Below, in pieces: positions 25,019 to 33,231 of a DNA stretch of 64,000 bases (position 1 is its first letter; each line of letters opens with the position of its first letter). The position numbers and the translations under genes are program-made. The stretch covers positions 744,001 through 808,000 of the forward strand of contig CAXXHV010000002.1 in the NCBI GenBank assembly GCA_963678575.2, written 5' to 3'. The stretch comes from Pleomorphochaeta sp963678575 (GTDB lineage Bacteria > Spirochaetota > Spirochaetia > Sphaerochaetales > Sphaerochaetaceae). The notes beneath the pieces were generated by a model that had not been told where the DNA came from, did no database searches, and worked only from the letters and a program-made list of their open reading frames with translations.

Positions 25019-27220
25019 ATGTTTGAAACAAAAAAGACAAGCGTTCAAATTGGGGATGATACCCTAGTATTTGAAACCGGAAAAATTGCAAAGCAAACTA
25101 GCGGCGCAGTTTATGCTAGATATGCAGGAAGTGCTGTTATCGCTACTGTTTGTTGTGGAAGAGCCCCAACAGAACCTTTAGATTATGTCCCATTACAAGT
25201 GGAATATAATGAAAAATATTATGCAGCAGGTAAAATTCCTGGTGGTTATATGAAAAGGGAAGCCCGCCCTAAAGATAAAGAAATTTTAGTTAGTAGATTA
25301 ATTGATAGACCCATGAGACCTTTGTTTGATAAAGCTTTTGGTAGAGAAATTCAAATTGTTCCTACTGTAGTTTCAACTGATCAAATTAACACACCAGATA
25401 TTATTGCTATTAATGCAGCTTCAGCTGCCGTTACAATCAGCGATATTCCTTTTAATGGTCCAATTGCTGCTGTTAGAATGGGAAAAATTGGAGATCAATA
25501 TATTGTAAATCCAACTTTCCAACAAATGGAAAAATGTGATTTAGAAATTGTAGTTGCAGGTACTATGGATGGAATTACCATGGTAGAAGGTGGTGCTAAG
25601 GAAGTTAGTGAAGAAGATATGCTTGAAGCAATTGCTAAAGCTCATCCAGTAATTAAAGACCTTTGTCAAGCTCAACTAGAATTAAAGAAAATTGCTGGAA
25701 AAGAAAAACTTCCAGTATTTGTTGAAGAAGTAGATTTATCTTGGTTGGACCCTGTTAAAGAATATGCTTATCCATTAATTGAAAAAGCTTCTTTCGTTAA
25801 AGGTAAAATGGAAAGATATGCAGCTTTAAAAGACGCTCATGTAATGATTGAAGAAAAATTCGCTGAATTGTTGGAAGGTGATGAGAAAAGAAAATCTCAA
25901 TTAGTTCATTTATATGATGATTTAGAATATGTTATTTTAAGAAAATCAATCTTAGAAAAGGGTGTAAGAACTGACGGACGTAAAGTTACAGATATTAGAC
26001 CTATAACATGTGAAGTTGGCTTATTACCAAAGACTCATGGTTCTGCATTATTTACAAGAGGGGAAACTCAATCTCTTGCAACTACTACTTTAGGAACTGC
26101 AAGTGATGAACAAATGTTTGATAATATTGATGGTGAAAAATCATTTTCTTCATTTATGTTACATTATAATTTCCCTCCATATTCAGTTGGTGAATGCGGT
26201 AGACTTACAACTGGAAGAAGAGAAATTGGACATGGTCATTTAGCTCAAAGAGCTTTATCTGCAATTATTCCTGAAAAAGATAAATTCCCTTATACAATTA
26301 GAATTGTATCAGAAATTATGGAATCTAATGGTTCTTCTTCTATGGCATCAGTTTGTGGTGGTTGTTTATCATTGATGGATGCTGGTGTTCCAATTAAGAA
26401 ACCTGTCGCAGGTATTGCAATGGGATTAATTACAGAAGGTGCTGATTATTCTAATTATGTTGTATTATCTGATATTTTAGGAGAAGAAGATCACTTAGGT
26501 GATATGGACTTTAAAGTTACAGGTACTGAAGAAGGTATTACAGCTTTCCAAATGGATATTAAAATTGCTGGTGTTACTCCTGAAATAATGCAAAAAGCTC
26601 TAAAACAAGCAAAAGATGGTAGATTACATATCTTAAATATTATGAAGGAAGAAATTTCTACACCAAGAGAAGATATTAATGAAAATGCACCTAAAATCTT
26701 AACAATGAAAGTTGATGAAGACAAGATTGGTGCTGTTATTGGTACTGGTGGTAAAACAATTAAAGGTATTGCAACTCAAACTGGTGCTGAGGTTAATATT
26801 TCTGATGATGGTACAATTACAATTTATGGTAAAAATAGTGCTTCTGCTCAAAAAGCAAAAGATTTAGTTAAATCTATTGTTGAAGAACCAGAACCAGGTA
26901 GAATTTATCAAGGTACTGTTAAGAGAATAATGGACTTTGGTGCATTTATTGAAATTTTACCAGGAAAAGAAGGTTTATGCCATATTTCTAAGTTAGATAA
27001 GAAAAGAGTAAAAACTGTTGATGAAGTATTAACTATTGGTCAAGAAATTCCAGTTAAATTAATGGAAATTGATAGACAAGGTAGATTAAATCTTTCATAT
27101 GTTGATGCTCTTTATCCAAATGAATCAAATGAAGAAGCTCCTGCAAAAGAGAAATCTGATTATAAGAAGAATGATAGATCAGAGAAAAAACCTTTTAAAA
27201 AAAGAGAGCCTAGAAACTAA
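25019..27220 (+). CDS. pnp: Polyribonucleotide nucleotidyltransferase (PNPase)
   Basis: A 733-residue 3'-5' phosphorolytic exoribonuclease. Order: first RNase PH domain, helical linker, second (catalytic) RNase PH domain with FTRGETQSLATTTLG, KH domain (VIGTGGKTIKGIA), S1 domain (GTVKRIMDFGAFIEI) and a short Lys/Glu tail. Its 200-nt upstream region holds the rpsO terminator and a 6-bp leader hairpin (TTTCTA 24954-24959, TAGAAA 24965-24970); leader hairpins control pnp in E. coli, but this one is not shown to act. The stop shares one base with the dut start (TAATG). Confidence 0.98.
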   Translation: MFETKKTSVQIGDDTLVFETGKIAKQTSGAVYARYAGSAVIATVCCGRAPTEPLDYVPLQVEYNEKYYAAGKIPGGYMKREARPKDKEILVSRLIDRPMRPLFDKAFGREIQIVPTVVSTDQINTPDIIAINAASAAVTISDIPFNGPIAAVRMGKIGDQYIVNPTFQQMEKCDLEIVVAGTMDGITMVEGGAKEVSEEDMLEAIAKAHPVIKDLCQAQLELKKIAGKEKLPVFVEEVDLSWLDPVKEYAYPLIEKASFVKGKMERYAALKDAHVMIEEKFAELLEGDEKRKSQLVHLYDDLEYVILRKSILEKGVRTDGRKVTDIRPITCEVGLLPKTHGSALFTRGETQSLATTTLGTASDEQMFDNIDGEKSFSSFMLHYNFPPYSVGECGRLTTGRREIGHGHLAQRALSAIIPEKDKFPYTIRIVSEIMESNGSSSMASVCGGCLSLMDAGVPIKKPVAGIAMGLITEGADYSNYVVLSDILGEEDHLGDMDFKVTGTEEGITAFQMDIKIAGVTPEIMQKALKQAKDGRLHILNIMKEEISTPREDINENAPKILTMKVDEDKIGAVIGTGGKTIKGIATQTGAEVNISDDGTITIYGKNSASAQKAKDLVKSIVEEPEPGRIYQGTVKRIMDFGAFIEILPGKEGLCHISKLDKKRVKTVDEVLTIGQEIPVKLMEIDRQGRLNLSYVDALYPNESNEEAPAKEKSDYKKNDRSEKKPFKKREPRN

Positions 27221-27660
27221 TGATTGATATTGTTGTAAAGACAATAGTAGAAGAAGGGGCAACTCTTCCAAAACAAACTACAGCTTTGAGCGCTGGTTCT
27301 GATATTTCAGCAAAGCTCTCAAAGCCTTTTGTTTTAAGGCCAGGAGATTATGCATTAATCCCCACAGGATTAAAAATAGCACTACCTCCTGGTTATGAAG
27401 CACAAGTAAGACCACGAAGTGGTTTAGCAGCTAAATATGGAGTTACTGTATTAAATTCTCCAGGTACAATAGATGCTGATTATCGTGGTGAAGTTAAAGT
27501 TATTTTAATTAATCATGGCAAAGAGGATTTTATTATTAATGATGGGGATAGAATTGCTCAATTTGTTATTGCTCCAATTGTTAATACTACATTTATTGAA
27601 GTTGATGAATTAGATGATACAGACCGTGGTGAAGGTGGTTTTGGTTCTACTGGAGTTTAA
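27220..27660 (+). CDS. dut: dUTP diphosphatase
   Basis: A 146-residue trimeric dUTPase with all five motifs: AGSDISAKL (I), RPRSGLA (II), GTIDADYRGEV (III), RIAQFVIAP (IV) and the C-terminal RGEGGFGSTG (V). It hydrolyses dUTP to dUMP, keeping uracil out of DNA and feeding dTMP synthesis (compare tmk at 6388). Translation is coupled to pnp by a one-base overlap. Confidence 0.97.
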   Translation: MIDIVVKTIVEEGATLPKQTTALSAGSDISAKLSKPFVLRPGDYALIPTGLKIALPPGYEAQVRPRSGLAAKYGVTVLNSPGTIDADYRGEVKVILINHGKEDFIINDGDRIAQFVIAPIVNTTFIEVDELDDTDRGEGGFGSTGV

Positions 27661-27663
27661 ATT

Positions 27664-28926
27664 TTGATTTCAAGAATAAGAAAAAAACAATTATTTAAGT
27701 ATATAGGGCAAGAATATGTTCTTGCCTTCTTAGTTGCTTTTGTTTTTTTCTTTTTTATTTTTTTTATAAATCAAATTTTATTATTAGCTAAAAAAATATT
27801 ACTAAGCAATGTAGATTTTTTTACTATGATACATCTTGTTGTTTTAGCTATCCCCCAATTCCTTTTATATACTTTTCCTTTTGCATCTTTAAGTGGTGCT
27901 GCTATGGTTATTGGTGATTTTAATTCATCTAATGAAATACTTGCATTAAGAAGTAGTGGGTTTTCAATTAAAGAAATATATATACCGATTGCATTTATCT
28001 CAATTATTTTTTCAATTGTATGTTTTTTAGTAGCTGATATATTAATGCCATATAGTGCTTTAAAGTATCAACAATTGTATGTCGAATTATTAACTAAAAG
28101 TCCTGGAGTAGAATTGAAAAGCTATTCAAGTAATGTTTTTGACAATTTTTTAATTACTAATGGATCTGTTGATAATAATAAAATTGAAGATGTAACTATT
28201 CTAAAAAATTTTGATAATGATTCTTCAATGGTAATTAATTCAAAGAAAGGGGAGTTAAATTTAATTGATGCAAACAATTTGATTTATACTTTAAATTTAG
28301 AAAAGCCTAAAATTATTTTCTCTGATATTAATAATATTGAAAATTGGCGAATAGTTAAGGCTTCTAATGCTATTTATTATATTGATTTCTCTTCTAATCT
28401 CTCAATAGTTAGTGCGAATTTACCCTCAAACTATTCAAGTGTAGATTTGCTTACTAAAATAAATCAAAATAAGCCTCTATTAAAAGCCAATATTGAGAAT
28501 AATAAATTTTTATATAGTTCAACAACTTTAAACTTGGCTAAAAATTTTAATATAAATAAAAATTCTGATAATTTAAATTTAAATTCTTTTATTGATGATT
28601 ATAATTATTTGCCACAAATTAATTTGAGACCTATTGATTTTTATTTGAATTATTATAGAGCCGAATTCAATAAAAAGTTCGCACTCAGTGCAGCTTGTTT
28701 TTTCTTAATATTAATTACAATACCTTTGTCTTTTATGAAATTTAAACATGGAAGATTAGTTGGATTCGGTATGTCTATGTTTGTAGCAATAGTATATTGG
28801 TATTTATTATTTATAGCTCAATTAAAAACCTTCCAATATGCAATAAACCCTTTATTTTTAATGTGGGGACCTAATATGATTGTTGTTTTATTATCTATCA
28901 TATTAATTTTGCTTTGGAGAGTTTGA
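27664..28926 (+). CDS. lptF: LptF-type permease (YjgP/YjgQ family)
   Basis: A 420-residue inner-membrane protein with the family topology: three N-terminal membrane helices (~13-115), a periplasmic beta-rich domain (~130-310) and three C-terminal helices (~325-418). Conserved SNEILALRSSGFS follows helix 2. Together with LptG and the LptB ATPase it lifts lipopolysaccharide from the inner membrane. It starts at TTG with GGAG 8 nt upstream and 3 nt after dut. Which of the two adjacent permeases is F and which is G is judged only by weak resemblance. Confidence 0.85.
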   Translation: MISRIRKKQLFKYIGQEYVLAFLVAFVFFFFIFFINQILLLAKKILLSNVDFFTMIHLVVLAIPQFLLYTFPFASLSGAAMVIGDFNSSNEILALRSSGFSIKEIYIPIAFISIIFSIVCFLVADILMPYSALKYQQLYVELLTKSPGVELKSYSSNVFDNFLITNGSVDNNKIEDVTILKNFDNDSSMVINSKKGELNLIDANNLIYTLNLEKPKIIFSDINNIENWRIVKASNAIYYIDFSSNLSIVSANLPSNYSSVDLLTKINQNKPLLKANIENNKFLYSSTTLNLAKNFNINKNSDNLNLNSFIDDYNYLPQINLRPIDFYLNYYRAEFNKKFALSAACFFLILITIPLSFMKFKHGRLVGFGMSMFVAIVYWYLLFIAQLKTFQYAINPLFLMWGPNMIVVLLSIILILLWRV

Positions 28927-30023
28927 TGAAAATACTAAATAAATATATTTCTTTTACTTTTATAAAAATTTTATTTTCTACAATTGCTCTTACCACTCTC
29001 TTATTGATTTGTGTTGATTTGTTTTCTAATTTTGATTCATATATTCAAAAGAACATTTCATGGCTAAATATATTTATTTTATGTATAAGTTTAATTCCAC
29101 AGTCAATAATTCTTGTATTACCTCCAGCTACTTTATTTTCTGTAACCTTCTTATTTTCTCAATTATATGCAAGTAATGAAATAATTGCCTTTTTATCAAG
29201 TGGTATTTCTTTGAAAAAGATATATTCAAAAATATTGTTTGTTATGTTATTAATAACTATTTTTTCTTCTATATTTAATGAAAATTTTGTTTTACAATCA
29301 AAAATAGATAGGGAACAATTAAGAAATAAATTGTTTAATATAAATTATAATTTTGATAATACAAATATTGGATTAATAGATTCATATAATGATACTATTA
29401 TTTATGCAAACACATATATAGAAAAAGATAAAACATTATACAAAGTTGTTGTATTAAAAAAAGATTCCTTAAATAATATTATTGAGAGAATAGATTCAAA
29501 AACCGCCGTTTGGAATAGTAATAATAGTGATTGGATATTATATGATACAATAGTGAATAGTATTCAGGGAGATAACGTTGAAGTTAAATCCTATGAAGAA
29601 TATGAAGATAAGAGTATAAATTTAGAGCCAAATCTTTTTAGAAATTTATCATCAGATATTCAGACAATGTTGCTTTCAAGCGCATTAAAGTATTTAAATA
29701 TTCAAAAAAAAGTGAATTTAAAATTATGGTATGAGAATATGTCTGATTTTCTTGATAGATTATTAAAACCATTTTCAGCCTTTCTCATGGCTATAATAGC
29801 TTTAAGTATAGATTATCAAAATAAAAAGAATGTATTTCTTTTTTCTATTTTTAACTCAGTAATAATCGCAGTTATTTATTATGTTGTTAATATGGTTTCA
29901 TTAATAATGAGTAAACAAGCTATCATTAATCCCTTTTTAGGAGTACTGTTACCTTATTTGGTTGTTTTGTTCGTGCCGTTTGTTTTAAATAGGATAAAAA
30001 CTATTCCCTTTAGTAGGAAATAG
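28926..30023 (+). CDS. lptG: LptG-type permease (YjgP/YjgQ family)
   Basis: The second permease of the pair. ATG 28926 shares one base with the lptF stop and has GGAG 7 nt upstream, giving 365 residues; the longer TTG frame at 28914 would overlap the ribosome site. Three N-terminal helices, a periplasmic domain and three C-terminal helices are visible, with the SNEIIAFLSSGIS motif matching its partner. The N-terminus ILNKYISFTFIKIL resembles LptG proteins. Confidence 0.84.
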   Translation: MKILNKYISFTFIKILFSTIALTTLLLICVDLFSNFDSYIQKNISWLNIFILCISLIPQSIILVLPPATLFSVTFLFSQLYASNEIIAFLSSGISLKKIYSKILFVMLLITIFSSIFNENFVLQSKIDREQLRNKLFNINYNFDNTNIGLIDSYNDTIIYANTYIEKDKTLYKVVVLKKDSLNNIIERIDSKTAVWNSNNSDWILYDTIVNSIQGDNVEVKSYEEYEDKSINLEPNLFRNLSSDIQTMLLSSALKYLNIQKKVNLKLWYENMSDFLDRLLKPFSAFLMAIIALSIDYQNKKNVFLFSIFNSVIIAVIYYVVNMVSLIMSKQAIINPFLGVLLPYLVVLFVPFVLNRIKTIPFSRK

Positions 30024-30078
30024 TTGAAAAAATTTATAACTTAAAGTAAGTTAATACAAGTAAAAAAAGGAATATATT

Positions 30079-31200
30079 GTGAAAAAATTATATACAAAAA
30101 TTCATCAAGATAAAGATACAAAAGCACGTTTAGGATTAGTTGAATTAGATCATGGAGTAGTAGAGACTCCAGCCTTTATGCCTGTAGGTACCAATGGTAC
30201 AGTTAAAGGTATTTATCATGATAAAGTCAAAGAAATCGGATACAATTTAATATTAGGTAATACATATCATTTATATTTAAGACCTGGTACTGAAGTTTTA
30301 GATAGCTTCAATGGATTACATAATTTTTCAAATTGGGATGGAAATATTTTAACCGATAGTGGTGGATTTCAAGTGTTTTCATTATCAAATTTAAGAAAAA
30401 TAAAAGATAGTGGTGTACATTTTAGATCTCACATCGATGGTTCAAAGCATATATTTACTCCAGAAAAAGTTATTGATATACAAAAAAGTATAGGTAGTGA
30501 TATTTGCATGATTCTTGATGTTTGTACTCCTCCAGATATTCCATATAAAGCTGCTAAAGAAGCAATGAATACAACTCATAGTTGGGCAAAACGAGCTTGT
30601 GATTATGGTAATCAACTTGAAGGGTTTAAAGGCAATATGTTTGGTATTGTACAAGGTAATTTCTATAAAGATTTAAGAAAAGAAAGTGCTGAATATATTT
30701 CTTCACTTGATTTTCCAGGTATTGCAATTGGTGGACTATCTGTAGGTGAAGAAAAAGAAGCTTTTTATGATTATTTGAGTTATACTGCTCAATATGTAGA
30801 TGATACAAAACCTAGATATGTTATGGGTATTGGATCTCCTGATTATATTTTAAATGCTGTTGAAAATGGAATTGATTTGTTTGATTGCGTTTTAGCAACT
30901 AGAATGGGAAGGAATGGTGCTGTTTTTAGTGATGATGGTCTTGTTACTTTGAAAAAAGCAGTCCATAAATTTGATCATAATCCAATAGATGAAAATTGCA
31001 CTTGTACAGCTTGTCAAAAGTATTCTAGAGCTTATATGCACCATATGGTAAAAACAAATGAAATGCTTGGTGGTATGTTAGCTACAGAACATAATTTAAC
31101 TTATTTGTATAATTTATTAGCTAGAGTTAGAGAAGCAATAAAAGAAGATAGATTTAAACAATTTAAAAAGGAATACCTTGAAAGATTTTATTCAAAATAA
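30079..31200 (+). CDS. tgt: tRNA-guanine(34) transglycosylase
   Basis: Exchanges guanine 34 for preQ1 in GUN-anticodon tRNAs, the step before QueA (5261). 373 residues, with the catalytic TDSGGFQVFS, GGLSVGE and nucleophile-region LFDCVLATRMGRNG motifs, and a C-terminal zinc site (CTCTACQ plus a downstream His). It starts at GTG with AAAAAGGA upstream. Its 3' end overlaps murJ by 23 nt. Confidence 0.97.
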   Translation: MKKLYTKIHQDKDTKARLGLVELDHGVVETPAFMPVGTNGTVKGIYHDKVKEIGYNLILGNTYHLYLRPGTEVLDSFNGLHNFSNWDGNILTDSGGFQVFSLSNLRKIKDSGVHFRSHIDGSKHIFTPEKVIDIQKSIGSDICMILDVCTPPDIPYKAAKEAMNTTHSWAKRACDYGNQLEGFKGNMFGIVQGNFYKDLRKESAEYISSLDFPGIAIGGLSVGEEKEAFYDYLSYTAQYVDDTKPRYVMGIGSPDYILNAVENGIDLFDCVLATRMGRNGAVFSDDGLVTLKKAVHKFDHNPIDENCTCTACQKYSRAYMHHMVKTNEMLGGMLATEHNLTYLYNLLARVREAIKEDRFKQFKKEYLERFYSK

Positions 31201-32707
31201 AGAGAATACAAAAAACTCAACAATTGTGATGGTTTTAACTTTAATATCAAGATTGTTGGGAATTGTTAAGGCTAGAGTTATTACAACAGCTTTTGGAGCT
31301 ACTTCAATAGCTGATGTAATAAATGTGGCCTTTTACTTACCTAATAATTTAAGAAAAATCTTTGCAGAAGGTGCTATCACATCTGCTTTTATTCCAAGTT
31401 TAACTAAATCAAAAGAAAAATCTTATCGAAATCATTTATTGAGTCTAATGCTTACATTTCAATTAATATTATTTTCAATAATTATTTTATTCTTTGTATT
31501 TTTTGGTAGGCAAATTTTTGCTTTTATTAGTGCCTTTGATGGCTCTGAATTAGAATTAGGTGCAAAGTTACTACCTTATTTTATTGCCTTTTTAGCATTC
31601 ATTTCTATAGCGAATATTTTTTCAGCTATTTTGCAAACTGATAAAAAGTTTTTTGTTTATGGAATTGCACCTTTGTTTTTTTCAATATCATTAATAGTAT
31701 TTGTTTCATTAACTAATAAAGAATTAGGTGCTATGTCTATGGCATATGGTGTAGTGATTGCTAGTTTTATCCAATTTCTATTTACAATGAATTTAACATT
31801 AAAAAGTGGATATTCTATTAAATTATCAATTGATTTTAAAGATAAAGAGTTTAAAAGGATTTTACATCTTTGGTTAATTGTAATAGGGTCTTCAGTTGCG
31901 GTAATACTTTCACAACAATTTTCTACTTATCTAGCCTCTACTTTAGATACAGGAAGCGCAACAGCTTTTTCAAACTCAATGATTTTCTTTTCAACTCCTT
32001 ATGGAATTGTAAATGCAGGTTTTATTACAGTTGTATATCCTTTATTATCAGAGTCCTATGAATCAGATAATATTACTGCTTTCAAAGCAAATATTTCTTA
32101 TGGAATAGAAGGCATGATTAATCTTTTCATTCCTGCAACAATATTGTTAATGTTTTTGAGTAAGGAATTTGTTGCGATACTTTTGCAAAATGGTAAATTT
32201 ACTTATGAAAATACTAAGTTGACAGCATCAATTATATTTTATCTTGTTATTGGCTTAACTATAATTGGGATGTATTCTTTATTGAATAAATGTTTAATCC
32301 CAATAAAAAAAGAGAAATTATCTCTTGTTTTAAATATTTCTCAAGCAGTTATTGATGTAATATTATCTATTTTATTAATAAATAAAATAGGTGTTATTGC
32401 TCTTCCAATAGCTAATAGTGTTTCATATTTTATTGTTTTGATAATTCATATCATATTTTTGAAAGATCAAATATCAATATTACATATGCTTAGAACTTTA
32501 GCTAAAACCATTGTAGCTAATATTCCTTTGATTATAGCTTTGATAATTTATAAATTATATTCTTCTTTGTGGTATATTAATGGTTCTACTTTTATTAATT
32601 TAATTAAAATGATTTTATTATGTTCTGTATTAGCTATTATCATTTTAATCTCTTATTCTCTATTTAAAATTCCCTTTATTCAATATTTTAAAAAAAATAA
32701 AAAATAA
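31178..32707 (+). CDS. murJ: Lipid II flippase MurJ (MviN family)
   Basis: A 509-residue polytopic protein of 14 predicted membrane helices, family length, beginning with the typical NSTIVMVLTLISRLLGIVK region and containing NLRKIFAEGAITSAFIP. It flips lipid II across the inner membrane for peptidoglycan synthesis. It starts at a TTG inside tgt, with AAAAAGGAA 4-5 nt upstream. The stretch to the next gene carries only a weak hairpin. Confidence 0.94.
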   Translation: MKDFIQNKENTKNSTIVMVLTLISRLLGIVKARVITTAFGATSIADVINVAFYLPNNLRKIFAEGAITSAFIPSLTKSKEKSYRNHLLSLMLTFQLILFSIIILFFVFFGRQIFAFISAFDGSELELGAKLLPYFIAFLAFISIANIFSAILQTDKKFFVYGIAPLFFSISLIVFVSLTNKELGAMSMAYGVVIASFIQFLFTMNLTLKSGYSIKLSIDFKDKEFKRILHLWLIVIGSSVAVILSQQFSTYLASTLDTGSATAFSNSMIFFSTPYGIVNAGFITVVYPLLSESYESDNITAFKANISYGIEGMINLFIPATILLMFLSKEFVAILLQNGKFTYENTKLTASIIFYLVIGLTIIGMYSLLNKCLIPIKKEKLSLVLNISQAVIDVILSILLINKIGVIALPIANSVSYFIVLIIHIIFLKDQISILHMLRTLAKTIVANIPLIIALIIYKLYSSLWYINGSTFINLIKMILLCSVLAIIILISYSLFKIPFIQYFKKNKK

Positions 32708-32736
32708 CCTTGTTTGTTGTTTTTGCAACTAGGATT

Positions 32737-32767
32737 TTGTAAATATAGTTATATTATTACTTATAAT
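32737..32767 (+). promoter_or_regulatory. Probable promoter of the cupin gene
   Basis: TTGTAA (32737-32742) and a perfect TATAAT (32762-32767), but with a 19-nt spacer. The start would be near 32774, leaving a short leader with an ACGGAG ribosome site before ATG 32786. Confidence 0.5.
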
Positions 32768-32785
32768 TAATTTACGGAGTTAAAA

Positions 32786-33112
32786 ATGAAAGAGAAAATT
32801 TATACAATGAGTGATAACAAGAGTAAAGTTATTGAAGCTGTTATTAAGGATGAAAATTTACATTATATGCATATGGTTTTATTTCAAAATGAAAGTTTAA
32901 ATACACATTATTCCAATGCTAATGTATATATGACTGTAAGAGAAGGAAAGTTATCTTTAAGTTTAAACAATGGTGAATATAATATATATGAAAAAAATAC
33001 TGTAGTAAATATTCCTTTTAATACAAAGATGGATGTACAAAATCATGATAAAGAAGCGTTAGAATTAATTGTTATTAAGGCTCCTGCTCCAAATAGTAAA
33101 ATTTATAAATAA
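32786..33112 (+). CDS. Small cupin-domain protein
   Basis: A 108-residue single-domain protein whose predicted strands fit a cupin barrel: THYSNANVYMTVREGKLSL, then a glycine turn, then a second strand set ending in NHDKEALELIVIKAPAP. Only one of the usual two N-terminal metal-binding histidines is apparent, so metal binding is uncertain. Cupins of this size are often sugar- or metal-binding, or stress-related; no function is assigned. It is monocistronic between its own promoter and a convergent terminator. Confidence 0.7.
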   Translation: MKEKIYTMSDNKSKVIEAVIKDENLHYMHMVLFQNESLNTHYSNANVYMTVREGKLSLSLNNGEYNIYEKNTVVNIPFNTKMDVQNHDKEALELIVIKAPAPNSKIYK

Positions 33113-33148
33113 ATAATATAATTTAAAATTAGTATTATAAATATTATT

Positions 33149-33203
33149 AAAAAACCTCTATCTTTTATGATAATTATTTACCATTAAAGACTAGAGGGTT
33201 TAT
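33149..33203. terminator. Bidirectional terminator between cupin gene and greA
   Basis: CCTCTA (33155-33160) plus CTTT (33162-33165) pair with AAAG (33186-33189) plus TAGAGG (33192-33197). An A-run before and TTTATTAT after make it usable from both sides. Confidence 0.7.
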
Positions 33204-33231
33204 TATATTGTGTATAATTTTGTAAAACTAA